From: Verrucomicrobiales bacterium
GTDB taxonomy: Bacteria; Verrucomicrobiota; Verrucomicrobiia; Verrucomicrobiales; DEV007
Direction of reading: 5' to 3'
DNA: 19,183 bases
Assembly (NCBI GenBank): GCA_021648365.1
Contig: JAKISY010000091.1
Coordinates: 1 to 19,183, forward strand
Both the position numbers and the translations under genes were made by a program. This document shows, piece by piece, positions 6,755-14,921 of this stretch. Positions within the stretch are counted from its first letter, which is position 1. The number at the start of each line of letters is the position of its first letter. The notes under the pieces were generated by a model. The model was not told the DNA's origin. It saw nothing but the letters and a program-made list of their open reading frames with translations, and ran no database searches.

Positions 6755-9385
6755 TTAGCGCGCTTGCCAAATTCTCGCATCGATTGGGGTATTGCCTTCA
6801 ATGGTGCTCAGAGAAGCCGTGAAATGATTTTCGATCAGACGCTCGATGATGTAACCTCCTGGGTTAGTATAGTCGTTTCCGGTGATACTCAGAGATTGCA
6901 AGGTTTCATTGGGCGAGATCAATATAACGTCGATGTAAGAGGCCGAGTTATTAGTATTGATATCCTCAAATATGTTGTTGCTTACTTCAAGGTATCCTGA
7001 GATTCCATTGTCTGTGTACAGTCCATATTTTCCTGCATTGAGAATGATATTGTTGCTGAGTATCACGTTCATTGGTGAAGTGAGGTGAAGGGCTGCTGCG
7101 GCAGTGCCATCTATACGGTTATCGTCAATGACTATTTCACTACAGGAATTGCCAATCGCAATACCGCGATAGTGTGATTCATAAATTTGATTGAGGTTCG
7201 CGGTGATGCGTTGACTAGGTGATTCGGAATTAGCTGAAATGAAAATCCCTCCTTGATAGGTACTGTTGCCAGGTATGCCGTCGATGTGTGACATGCCTGC
7301 ATTTCGGATGACATTTTCAGTAATAATGATATCTTCCCAGGCCCACGTGTTGTAGCTAGTCTCAGCATTGACGTAGATGCCTGCCTGATGCGCTCGACTG
7401 GTTTGGTTGCGGGCATAGGTGACTCTCGATCCGCCGACAACGGTTAGTCCACGTCCGTGAGTTTGCCCATAAGCGTAGTTATGAATGGCTTCAATATCGT
7501 GACAAAGCGAGTTGTTTCCACGGTATGAAACTACGGCGATCTGGTCATCTTCCGTATTGAAGAGCGAATTGCCGATTACTTGGATGTTGTTAGAGCCTCC
7601 GGTGATATGAATCCCGTCGGCGAGGGTTCTAGAAACGATGTTGCCGATTATAGCCCCTTGTTGACTAGTATGAGAAAACACTCCTGCGCTGCCAATATCA
7701 CTGATGCGGTTGGCACTCACAGTGTAGTTTTGAGCATTAAAAACCCATACTCCTGTCGTATGAGGCTGGCCGCTGCGAGTGGTGGCAGATCCTTGGATTT
7801 GACAGCCAACTAGGGCTGGGAAGTTTCCTGTTAAACGAATGGCGCTTTTGCCGGGGTTCAACGACTGCAAGATACTGCTTGGTCCATTGCCAATCATTTT
7901 AACTCCCTCTAGGGTTATGACGTTGCCGTATGCAAATACTCCTGAGGGAACATAGACTGCTGCTCCATCATTTTTAGCGGCAGCAACAGCGGCGACAAAC
8001 GCGAAGTGATTGTCGGTAGGATTAGTGCTTGCTCCATCTGGGATCGCGCCATAGTCGCTTATGTTTTTTGTGTTTGAAGGGATCCTGATTAGAGAAAGGT
8101 TGTCCATTCTTATGGTATTACTAAAGCTGTTTGCCATGATCAAGTGGCTGTAATCGTTGATATCAGATGAATCTAAGGAACCGATGATTTTAGCGTCTCC
8201 TCGATCAATCATTGCTGTGACCTCTTGGGTGATACGATTCCAGGTGAACGAGATACTGTGAAAATTCGTGCCAGTAATTCCTGACCAAGTTTTATGCTTG
8301 ATTGAGCGGTGGGTTTGTCCTGAATTACTGGTGCTTACCAAATGAAGCGGTGTACGGTTGTGGTCATCCGCAGCTAACTCTGTTCTAAAACCGATGCCTT
8401 CACCTTGCTCATTGACGATGAATACACAGCCGCCGTTACCACCACTTGAGGTTCTTCTGATGTCGTAATTAATTGTGACTAGTGGGTAGTCTTGTGGAGT
8501 TCCTTGCTCTGGTAAAGGTGTTTGCACCCTTGAACGATTTCCAGTAAAGGCTACTACACGGTTGTCACCATCTTGCCGTTCTTTAACGTTGCCGCTGAGG
8601 TTTTTCCAACAGCTTGTATCTAGGTTCGATTGCCCCATTATTAGACCCAAGTTCAGACTTCCTTGATCGAACAAATGGTTCATAGTCACATTCTCCGATT
8701 CCATTCCAGTGGAAAGGGTGACGTCATCAATATGACAGCTGCCGTTTGTTTTTATATATATACGAGAAAATGAATTAAACGTAGTGTCAATCACTTGAGT
8801 CATCACTTTACCATTCACAGACAAGGTCAAAGTACCCGTGCTTTTGCTCCATTTTAGTGATAACTCCGAGAAAGATGAGCTGGATAAGTTAGGGACTCCA
8901 TACGCATTACTGCTGATGATCGTGCCGTTTTGACTAAAAATCCAATTAGATAATTCTTCTTGATGGTTATGCTTGCGCACATTCACAAATCCATCTCCAT
9001 CGGGATAACTACTGTCCCAATGTGCAGAGTAACCCGTTTTCCCCATCTGATCCAAGAAGCCAATCCATAAGAAACGTTGAAGCTGGGTGTGTTGAACCTT
9101 TGCTTTCAGTTCAAAGCTTTGTTGTAGGGGGAAAGGAAGCTCATAGCTAAGTAGGCTGTTACGGGCTTTCAAATAGGGGGCATGTGAGACATTAGGGTCA
9201 ATGTCAGTCAGTGCGGGTTGCTGTCCAGCGACATGAGTCCAGAGTTCCAGATTGGTGAAATTGTCGTAAACAAGCCGCGGGATAGAGTCATTTGAAATGG
9301 CGACCGGTGCTAAGTGTAGCGTGAATATAAGGATTGAAATCCAAATATAGAGGATGGCTGCTTTGGCTGCTTTGGTTGCTTTCAT
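6755..9385 (-). CDS. Secreted protein with two lectin-like modules and a pectate-lyase-type parallel beta-helix
   Basis: The product is 876 aa. Residues 1-31 are a signal peptide (Lys-rich start, then a hydrophobic stretch, with a probable cut near AIS-ND). Residues about 38-225 and 237-433 are two related jelly-roll modules of concanavalin/laminin-G type, each closing with a typical (I/M)D(D/N)(V/L)(T/S)L strand. Residues 441-520 match the start of the Pectate_lyase_3 fold (ISDYGAIPDGASTNPTDN, then VYVPSGVF). Residues 520-870 are parallel beta-helix coils rich in N-N-I, GIHITGGSNN and GNSLFNTEDDQI motifs. This architecture fits an exported polysaccharide lyase, epimerase or hydrolase with carbohydrate-binding modules. 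The catalytic chemistry cannot be read from the sequence. A GGA-containing RBS (AGGAAG) precedes the ATG. The sulfatase gene upstream on the same strand suggests a sulfated glycan substrate. Confidence 0.8.
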   Translation of the reverse strand: MKATKAAKAAILYIWISILIFTLHLAPVAISNDSIPRLVYDNFTNLELWTHVAGQQPALTDIDPNVSHAPYLKARNSLLSYELPFPLQQSFELKAKVQHTQLQRFLWIGFLDQMGKTGYSAHWDSSYPDGDGFVNVRKHNHQEELSNWIFSQNGTIISSNAYGVPNLSSSSFSELSLKWSKSTGTLTLSVNGKVMTQVIDTTFNSFSRIYIKTNGSCHIDDVTLSTGMESENVTMNHLFDQGSLNLGLIMGQSNLDTSCWKNLSGNVKERQDGDNRVVAFTGNRSRVQTPLPEQGTPQDYPLVTINYDIRRTSSGGNGGCVFIVNEQGEGIGFRTELAADDHNRTPLHLVSTSNSGQTHRSIKHKTWSGITGTNFHSISFTWNRITQEVTAMIDRGDAKIIGSLDSSDINDYSHLIMANSFSNTIRMDNLSLIRIPSNTKNISDYGAIPDGASTNPTDNHFAFVAAVAAAKNDGAAVYVPSGVFAYGNVITLEGVKMIGNGPSSILQSLNPGKSAIRLTGNFPALVGCQIQGSATTRSGQPHTTGVWVFNAQNYTVSANRISDIGSAGVFSHTSQQGAIIGNIVSRTLADGIHITGGSNNIQVIGNSLFNTEDDQIAVVSYRGNNSLCHDIEAIHNYAYGQTHGRGLTVVGGSRVTYARNQTSRAHQAGIYVNAETSYNTWAWEDIIITENVIRNAGMSHIDGIPGNSTYQGGIFISANSESPSQRITANLNQIYESHYRGIAIGNSCSEIVIDDNRIDGTAAAALHLTSPMNVILSNNIILNAGKYGLYTDNGISGYLEVSNNIFEDINTNNSASYIDVILISPNETLQSLSITGNDYTNPGGYIIERLIENHFTASLSTIEGNTPIDARIWQAR

Positions 9386-9414
9386 TTTATCTTCCTGTTA
9401 TGAAATTTACTAAA

Positions 9415-9430
9415 TCCGTAAGGTTACGGA
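9415..9430. promoter_or_regulatory. Perfect dyad TCCGTAA-GG-TTACGGA, possible operator or leader hairpin
   Basis: Two 7-base arms are perfectly inverted around a 2-base centre, 30 bases upstream of the beta-helix start codon. It lies downstream of the predicted transcription start, so it could act as a repressor site or form an RNA hairpin in the leader (6-bp stem, 4-base loop). The function is inferred from symmetry and position only. Confidence 0.4.
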
Positions 9431-9473
9431 GATAAGAAAATTTCTATTAGAAAACAGAATAGGGGATTTTTTA

Positions 9474-9501
9474 ATTGTAGGGCAATGACAAAGTTTTGCA
9501 A
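9474..9501 (-). promoter_or_regulatory. Sigma70-type promoter candidate for the beta-helix gene
   Basis: On the minus strand, TTGCAA (9496-9501) and TACAAT (9474-9479) are separated by 16 bases. They match the -35 and -10 consensus at 4 and 5 of 6 positions. Transcription would start near 9467, giving a leader of about 80 bases. The surrounding DNA is strongly AT-rich, so chance similarity is possible. Confidence 0.4.
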
Positions 9502-9655
9502 AATAACGTATTTTTTTTTACAAAATAAGTCAGCTTTTAAAAATTCAATGAAACTCTCCACGGCAAGCCTCTTAGCTTAGGCTCAGACTCTGCTTTGCAG
9601 AGGTGGAGTATCTTCGATTCTACATTTCAATATAGACGCCGTCCGCATCGGAGCA

Positions 9656-9771
9656 GTAGCATATCTTGATAAGTTACATAACTTATTTATGACAAGTGAC
9701 TTGCTGCGATTTTACAATGCTTAATACTAGAGGTTTTCGATAAATTTTAACACCAAAGGCTATCGCTGAAG
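9656..9771. repeat. Copy 2 of the diverged ~118-bp intergenic element
   Basis: It is the counterpart of 6632-6749 in the same orientation. It contains a near-perfect dyad, ATAAGTTACATAACTTAT, at 9668-9685, which is decayed in copy 1. Like copy 1 it lies just downstream of a minus-strand gene (the sulfatase stop is 51 bases away). Unlike copy 1 it has no intron domain V/VI next to it. Confidence 0.6.
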
Positions 9772-9822
9772 TCGAGAGGTTCCGCCCCCGCCGTGGGCAG
9801 GTGAACTTAGTAGTTTTTTGGA

Positions 9823-11427
9823 TCATTCCAGTGGCCGCACTTTTTTCTGCCACTCTTCGCTTTTGGCTTCACCTCCGGTGCTGTCTTGGTATTTTACTCG
9901 CAGGTCTTTGAGCTGTTTTTTCAGATCGGCGGTGATGGCTGCTTGCTCGGGTTTGCCGTAGAGGTTGTGCAATTCGTCGGGGTCGGTCTGCAGGTCGTAG
10001 AGCTCCCATTCGTTGCCAAACTCGTAGAAGTGGATCAGCTTGTAACGCTCGGTGCGGATGCCAAAATGGAGAGGAACCATGTGATACCCTGGGTATTCGT
10101 AGTAGTGGTAGTAGATGCTTTTGCGCCAATCTTTGGGTTTTTCACTTTTTAACAGCGGCACGAGTGAGGCACCTTGCATGTCGGAGGGGATTTCTGCTCC
10201 GGCTACGTCGAGGAAGGTTTCTGCGTAGTCGAGGTTTTGGATCATTAGTTGATTGCGTGAGCCGGCTGTGGTGACACCTGGCCAGCTGGCGATGAAGGGC
10301 ATTTTGAGGGATTCTTCGTACATCCAGCGTTTGTCATACCAGCCGTGATCGCCGACAAAAAAACCTTGGTCGGAGCTGTAGATGACGATGGTATTTTCAT
10401 CTAATCCAAGTTCTTTGAGGGTGTCGCGTAGGGTGCCGACGCTTTCATCGACGCCTTTGATGCAGCGCAGGTAGTTTTTGACGTAGCGTTGGTATTTCCA
10501 GCGCACCAGTGCCTTGCCGCTGAGTTTGGCTTTATGAAAAGCGGCGTCTTTGGGGCCGTAGGCATCGCGCCAGATACCGAGTTGCGCGGGGGTCATGCGT
10601 TTCATGTTTCTCCATGCGGATTTATCCATGCGCTTTTGAGAGTCGGGGAAATCACTGTCAGGTGTGAGGTCGAGAAACAAGTCGTGGTGGATGTCCATGT
10701 GACGATCGATTTCTAACTCCTGATGACGTGCGGGTGGCGCGTTGTCTTCCCATTTGTCAAAGAGGGTGGTGGGCTCGGGGATGTCGATGTCGTCGTAGAG
10801 GTGCAGGTGTCGCGGGGCGGGCATCCAGTTGCGATGCGGGGCTTTGTGCTGCACCATCATCATGAAGGGTTTGTCTTTGCTGCGTTTATTTTTCAACCAA
10901 TCCACTGCCATGTCGGTGACGATGTCGGTGCTGTATCCTTGCACGGTGATTTTGCCTTCGGGGGTGAGGAAATCTGGGTTGTAGTAGAGGCCTTGACCGG
11001 GTAGGACTTTCCAGTCATCGAATCCCTGTGGTTTACCTTTGAGGTGAGATTTGCCATAGATGGCGGTTTGGTAGCCGGCTTTTTGTAACAGTTTGGGAAA
11101 GGTTTGCTGATTCCAATCGAAGGCGTTGCCGTTGTTCATGAAGCCGTTTTTGTGGCTGTGTTTGCCGGTCTGGATCACGGCGCGACTGGGGCCGCAGATG
11201 GAGTTGGTGCAGAAGCTGTTTTCGAACAACATGCCGTCGGCGGCGAGTTGGTCGATGTTGGGAGTGGGGTTGACGGATTTGAGCCAGCCGTTGTAGGCGC
11301 CGATGGCGTGCGGGGCGTGGTCATCGGAGAAGATGAAGAGGATGTTGGGGCGCTCGGCGGCGCGGGTATGGCAGGCCAATGCGAAGGTGGTTAGAAGAAT
11401 GCAGGCGAGAAGTCTTGATGGTTTCAT
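9823..11427 (-). CDS. Secreted formylglycine-dependent sulfatase (S1 family)
   Basis: This 534-aa arylsulfatase-type enzyme hydrolyses sulfate esters, probably on a polysaccharide. An N-terminal signal peptide spans about residues 1-24. The first metal-binding Asp pair is in LFIFSDDHAPH (D35, D36). The sulfatase signature C-G-P-S-R-A-V-I-Q-T-G has Cys78 as the residue converted to formylglycine, so an anaerobic or FGE-type maturase is needed, and none is in this window. Further family marks are KTYGKSHLKG-like text (AIYGKSHLKG), VIYSSDQGFFVGDHGWYDKR with the second metal Asp, and a C-terminal domain (YHYYEYPG to DPDELHNLY) of the DUF4976 type. Length is normal. No strong Shine-Dalgarno sequence precedes the ATG. 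It lies between an SGNH-type gene and a beta-helix enzyme on the same strand, consistent with joint glycan breakdown. Exact substrate class is unknown. Confidence 0.93.
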   Translation of the reverse strand: MKPSRLLACILLTTFALACHTRAAERPNILFIFSDDHAPHAIGAYNGWLKSVNPTPNIDQLAADGMLFENSFCTNSICGPSRAVIQTGKHSHKNGFMNNGNAFDWNQQTFPKLLQKAGYQTAIYGKSHLKGKPQGFDDWKVLPGQGLYYNPDFLTPEGKITVQGYSTDIVTDMAVDWLKNKRSKDKPFMMMVQHKAPHRNWMPAPRHLHLYDDIDIPEPTTLFDKWEDNAPPARHQELEIDRHMDIHHDLFLDLTPDSDFPDSQKRMDKSAWRNMKRMTPAQLGIWRDAYGPKDAAFHKAKLSGKALVRWKYQRYVKNYLRCIKGVDESVGTLRDTLKELGLDENTIVIYSSDQGFFVGDHGWYDKRWMYEESLKMPFIASWPGVTTAGSRNQLMIQNLDYAETFLDVAGAEIPSDMQGASLVPLLKSEKPKDWRKSIYYHYYEYPGYHMVPLHFGIRTERYKLIHFYEFGNEWELYDLQTDPDELHNLYGKPEQAAITADLKKQLKDLRVKYQDSTGGEAKSEEWQKKVRPLE

Positions 11428-11471
11428 TTATCTATCTATAGCGAGTTATTATGAAAACAAAAGAATTTTTT

Positions 11472-11487
11472 TGGCGCGTATGCGCCA
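11472..11487. repeat. Hairpin TGGCGC-GTAT-GCGCCA sharing a core with the insertion-sequence ends
   Basis: A 6-bp perfect stem closes a 4-base loop in the 81-base gap between the SGNH gene and the sulfatase gene. The 10-base core GCGTATGCGC is identical to the core of both IS4-type ends (4697-4706 inverted, 6260-6269). No T-run follows it on the minus strand (A-run instead), so it is not a typical terminator for the genes it separates. It may be a dispersed palindromic repeat. Confidence 0.5.
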
Positions 11488-11508
11488 TGAAGATGGTGGG
11501 GAGGAAAT

Positions 11509-12852
11509 TTACGGGTTATCGATTTTTGCTACGAACTCTACCAGTTGTTGGGTGAGCAGTTGCGCGCCTGAGATGTGCAGGTGGTCGATGTCGGAGAAGT
11601 GTTGGTGTCGGAAGCTGTGTTTGCCACCTCGATGGGTATCGATAAAATAGACGCCAGGAGTTTTTTGACTCAATTGACCGAGTTTTGCGACGATTTTTTC
11701 ATAATCGGCATTGCCGGTGTCATCACCGTCAGCTACGGAGGTTTGGGCGACTAGAGGGTGATAGGGAGGTATAAAAATCAGCACTTTGATGTTTTGTCGT
11801 GATAGTTTTTCGACTGATTGTTGGAAGCTGATCCAGGCTTTGTTATTCCATTTGAAATCCGGGGTTTTGCAGCGTTGCAGAAGTTCCTTGCGGGTGCTTT
11901 TGCTAAGTGGGACTGCAAAATCGCGAGTTTTCTTTTTTGCCCAGCCCCAGGGGTGAATTTTACTATTGAGTGTGTCGCGAATTTGATCGAATGTGACTGG
12001 GGGCGCAGAGGATTGCTTGAGCAGTTGTCGCCAATGCTGGCGGTCGTAGGTGTAACCGGGGCTGTTTAGAAACAACTGGGCGCGTCGGTCGATGGCGAAA
12101 CGTTGATTGAACACTCGTGGACTGATGCCCCAGATGACCCATTCTAACTCGGGACATTCGCTGAGGTATTGATCGGCGAGTAGGGTTTGAAAGGGTATGC
12201 CGCTGCCTGCGGGGGAAAAGCTGACTGCTACGGGGATTTCATTGTTGTCAGGTTGGTAGAATTTTTGCGGATCGACGGCAGCGGCGCTGTGGGAGTTTCC
12301 CAATACGGCTAGTTTGAGCTGTCGGCGAATCAGCCAATAAACTTGCAGACGGCGACTGACATCGCTGCGGTAGTCGGAGCGGATGATTTTTGGTGGAGTA
12401 TAATTTTTTGGCAGTGGGGTGAGATCGTAGTAAATGTTTTCTTCGGGATCAAAGTCGAGATCGTTGCGCTGATAGACGCTGTTGAGTTCTGGCATGGTGG
12501 AGAGCGGAGTTAAAGAGAGCGTTGTGAGATCTCCTGCTTGGCTGGGCAAGGGTAAAAGCTGTTTGCCGGTGATCGCCCATTGCGCGACGCGGATTTTGTC
12601 TGAGCTAGGTTTTTTGCCGTCGATGACTTTAAGGATTTGGTATTGATTGACCACTAAGGCTTCGTCGTAGGGGCTTATTTCCTCTACGGTGGGGCTGGCA
12701 GTGTTTTGCATCAATTTGAGCTCGAGATGGAGATCGAGTGAGGTGTCGGTGTGATCTTCGTTGTGATCAGGTTCATCACAGCTCACACAAAAACTGGCTA
12801 GCAGTGTGATGAGAGCAAGTGTTATAGACCGGATGAGTGTGCTTGAGCGCAT
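11509..12852 (-). CDS. Exported SGNH/GDSL-hydrolase-like protein (putative esterase/acyltransferase)
   Basis: I chose ATG at 12850-12852 because it puts a classic export signal at the very start: charged residues, a hydrophobic stretch, then CVSC, a possible lipoprotein cysteine. An ATG at 12922-12924 would add 24 polar residues before it. The product is 447 aa. LAVLGNSHSAAAVDP resembles block I of SGNH hydrolases (GNSH in place of GDSx; putative nucleophile S187). DIDHLHISGAQLL near the C-terminus resembles block V (D421-x-x-H424). Similar exported proteins act as O-acetyl esterases or transferases on polysaccharides (AlgJ/X, DltD-like). The N-terminal 180 residues are an unrecognised extension. 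It is first in a minus-strand run with the sulfatase and beta-helix genes. Removal of acyl groups from the same glycan is an inference. Confidence 0.6.
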   Translation of the reverse strand: MRSSTLIRSITLALITLLASFCVSCDEPDHNEDHTDTSLDLHLELKLMQNTASPTVEEISPYDEALVVNQYQILKVIDGKKPSSDKIRVAQWAITGKQLLPLPSQAGDLTTLSLTPLSTMPELNSVYQRNDLDFDPEENIYYDLTPLPKNYTPPKIIRSDYRSDVSRRLQVYWLIRRQLKLAVLGNSHSAAAVDPQKFYQPDNNEIPVAVSFSPAGSGIPFQTLLADQYLSECPELEWVIWGISPRVFNQRFAIDRRAQLFLNSPGYTYDRQHWRQLLKQSSAPPVTFDQIRDTLNSKIHPWGWAKKKTRDFAVPLSKSTRKELLQRCKTPDFKWNNKAWISFQQSVEKLSRQNIKVLIFIPPYHPLVAQTSVADGDDTGNADYEKIVAKLGQLSQKTPGVYFIDTHRGGKHSFRHQHFSDIDHLHISGAQLLTQQLVEFVAKIDNP

Positions 12853-12968
12853 GGTGAAGAAAGGGTGGCATGAAATGGGGTTTTTGCTATCGGACTTTGA
12901 ATGGGACGGTCTTAAATATTCCATGGATTCTGCTTTGGCAGTGGGAGGAAATCGGTTAAGGTTGAAGC
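12853..12968. promoter_or_regulatory. Divergent intergenic region between SGNH gene and paralog pair
   Basis: About 116 bases separate divergent starts, so promoters for both directions should lie here. I find no good paired -35/-10 for either strand. GGGAGG and TTAAGG lie about 21 and 8 bases before the GTG at 12969. Confidence 0.3.
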
Positions 12969-14921
12969 GTGTTTGGCAAGTCCCCTTTAAAAACTTTATG
13001 GATTACAAGCTCCTGCTTGGTGATAGGAGCTTGCACGCTGTTGTCGGCATGGGGGGAGGATGCGGTGGGGGAAGTGGCAGGGAAGCCTGCTAAGATTTCG
13101 TTGCAAGATGTGCCTAAGCAGTTTGAGTTGTGGGCGGATCGCTTGGGATTTCAATGGCAGTTGACTCAGTCGGGGGCTTTGCAATCGGGACCGCAGAGTT
13201 ATTTTCAATCGGCGATGGTTTTGTCGCTTAATGGTAAGGATTTCAAGACGACTGGTGGTGAGAGGTTGGATGGTGGCGAGGTGAAGGTTAAACAAGATGG
13301 GCGAGTGGTGCTGTTCGGTGTAGCGGAGGGCTTGCAGGGGCTGGAAGTGACGCGAGATATATGGTTTGATCATCAGCGTGGTGGGGTGCGCTACCTTGAT
13401 TCGTTTTCCAATAAAAAGGGCAAGAAAGCGCTGCGGCTTAGTGTGCAAATCAAAACTTTGTTTCGTTCTACGTGGCAGGATCTACATGGTAGCTCGGGCA
13501 AAATGATCGGGGGAAAGGATTCGAGTCATCTGGGTTCGCGGGATCATGCGCTATTGGTCAAATACAGTCGCACGGATGGTCGTCCGGATACGGTGATCTT
13601 GGTGGCTGGTGATGACGAGGTGAAAAGGCCGAAGCTGAGTTTTTCTTCCAATCACCGAGAGTTGACTTTCACCTATGACTTGCAGGTGCCTGCTGGTGGG
13701 GAAGTGGCTTTGTTGCATTGGATCATGCAACGGAATCTGGCGGCACCTGATGAAGTGGAACAGGTATTACGTCCTTTCTATTTGCGTCGTCGATTGTTGC
13801 GACCTGAAGTGGATCGTGGGCTTGCTAAGGTGGTGGCTAATTTTGCAGAAGCCGCGTTGCCAGAGCACAGCGTGCAGCCGTATTCGTTGGAATCTTTGGT
13901 GGCTTTGCAAAAGGCACTACGTCCTTACCGTGCGCAGCGGTTGTGGGAGGATGTGTTGTGGATCACTCAGGAGAATCAGTTGGCGGGGATGGTGAATGAA
14001 AAGGCAAGCTTGAAGGTGGAGACGGCATACGGCGAGCGGGAGGTGACGATTGCAGAGGTGGCGGCGATTCAGGGCGGCGGCGGTGTAGGCAGGACGCCGC
14101 GAGTTTTTTTGAGGGATGGTCAGGTTTTAGCGGGTGATTTGGTGACGCAGGGGTTGAGCATGGTCAGTGGGGACGGTTGGGATATGCAGTTGAAGGTACC
14201 CGATCTGACCTTGCTGTTGTTGCAACTGCGCGAGGTGGATGGCAAGGCACCTGCGGGGACGGATGCTTTTGTTGCTTTGCGTAGCGGTGATGTGATGGCG
14301 GTGAAGACGGACGGTGTAGAGGGGGATGATGCTTTGGAGATTTTGACAGCTTGGGGGCGTGATCGTTTGTCTTTGGGTGAGGTGCAGCTTATGCGATACA
14401 CGACGGGATCGGTGCCTAAGTATAGATTGCATCGGAAAGACGGTTCGTGGTTGAGTGTGTTCCTCACGGATGCGGACTTGCAGTTGACCTTGGCGGGAGG
14501 GCGAGAGATTCAAGTGAACCCAAGGGAGCTTATTGGGATTTGGAGAGAGGGTGATCTGAGTTTGGAGGATAAAGCGGATGGTGATGAGTGGTTAGATTTT
14601 GAGGATATTGGTGAGCGGTCTGCTTTGCCGATTCCGAGTTGTCTGTTAGCGGGGAGTAATTTGTTGCAGGGGGAGATCTCGATGCAGGTATTGCATCTGG
14701 TGTCGGGCGGTGCGGTGACCAAAATCAACCCGGCGGAGATCGTATCAATGCAGCGTCTGCAGGATCAAGGCTTGATGCCGTTGTTTGCACTGGAGTTGAG
14801 TGGAGGAAATCACTTGAAAGGCAGTTTGCGTGAGCGCTCGCTGAGTATCAAAACCCCGTCGCGGACTTGGGATATCCCCGTTCAGCACTTGGTGGCTTAT
14901 CTTAATAAGGAGGTGAAATGA
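12969..14921 (+). CDS. Exported protein of unknown function, paralog A of a tandem pair
   Basis: The start is GTG 12969 (weak TAAGG before it). It is chosen because the next residues, KTLWITSSCLVIGACTLLSA, form a signal peptide or lipid anchor directly. The product is 650 aa. Residues about 50-260 are beta-strand-rich and match the same region of the next gene in order. A second shared block surrounds RVFLRDGQV (378-386), which is identical in both proteins, preceded by a xAxxIxGG element. Repeated short strands of the form DGxxLxGxL / LRDGQVLAGDL / LSGGNHLKGSL suggest small beta repeats in the C-terminal half. I do not recognise a named family or catalytic residues. It is followed by its paralog through a 4-base ATGA overlap, so both are made together. 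A periplasmic structural or regulatory role next to the DUF4175-like membrane protein is a guess. Confidence 0.7.
   Translation: MFGKSPLKTLWITSSCLVIGACTLLSAWGEDAVGEVAGKPAKISLQDVPKQFELWADRLGFQWQLTQSGALQSGPQSYFQSAMVLSLNGKDFKTTGGERLDGGEVKVKQDGRVVLFGVAEGLQGLEVTRDIWFDHQRGGVRYLDSFSNKKGKKALRLSVQIKTLFRSTWQDLHGSSGKMIGGKDSSHLGSRDHALLVKYSRTDGRPDTVILVAGDDEVKRPKLSFSSNHRELTFTYDLQVPAGGEVALLHWIMQRNLAAPDEVEQVLRPFYLRRRLLRPEVDRGLAKVVANFAEAALPEHSVQPYSLESLVALQKALRPYRAQRLWEDVLWITQENQLAGMVNEKASLKVETAYGEREVTIAEVAAIQGGGGVGRTPRVFLRDGQVLAGDLVTQGLSMVSGDGWDMQLKVPDLTLLLLQLREVDGKAPAGTDAFVALRSGDVMAVKTDGVEGDDALEILTAWGRDRLSLGEVQLMRYTTGSVPKYRLHRKDGSWLSVFLTDADLQLTLAGGREIQVNPRELIGIWREGDLSLEDKADGDEWLDFEDIGERSALPIPSCLLAGSNLLQGEISMQVLHLVSGGAVTKINPAEIVSMQRLQDQGLMPLFALELSGGNHLKGSLRERSLSIKTPSRTWDIPVQHLVAYLNKEVK
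14907..14915 (+). promoter_or_regulatory. Strong Shine-Dalgarno sequence of paralog B
   Basis: AAGGAGGTG lies two bases before the ATG at 14918 and inside the end of paralog A. Most genes in this window lack such a site. Together with the ATGA overlap it points to translational coupling of the two paralogs. Confidence 0.7.

Larger units (their letters stand above)
9386..9822. other. 437-base intergenic region between sulfatase 3' end and beta-helix gene
   Basis: There is no gene here. On the minus strand it holds, in order, the 3' region of the sulfatase gene with repeat copy 2 (9656-9771), two small hairpins (AGCCT/AGGCT arms at 9566-9583 and CTCTGC-TTT-GCAGAG at 9588-9602), a promoter-like site (9474-9501) and a dyad (9415-9430) in the leader of the beta-helix gene. 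The hairpins could end sulfatase transcription, but neither is directly followed by a clear U-tract. Confidence 0.6.

Noticed and set aside
11472..11487. Hairpin considered as a Rho-independent terminator for the SGNH gene
   Set aside because: On the minus strand it is followed by an A-run, not a T-run; on the plus strand there is no gene to terminate.
12853..12924. Upstream start (ATG 12922-12924) for the SGNH-like protein
   Set aside because: It would place 24 polar residues before the export signal and has no RBS; the ATG at 12850-12852 puts the signal at the N-terminus.
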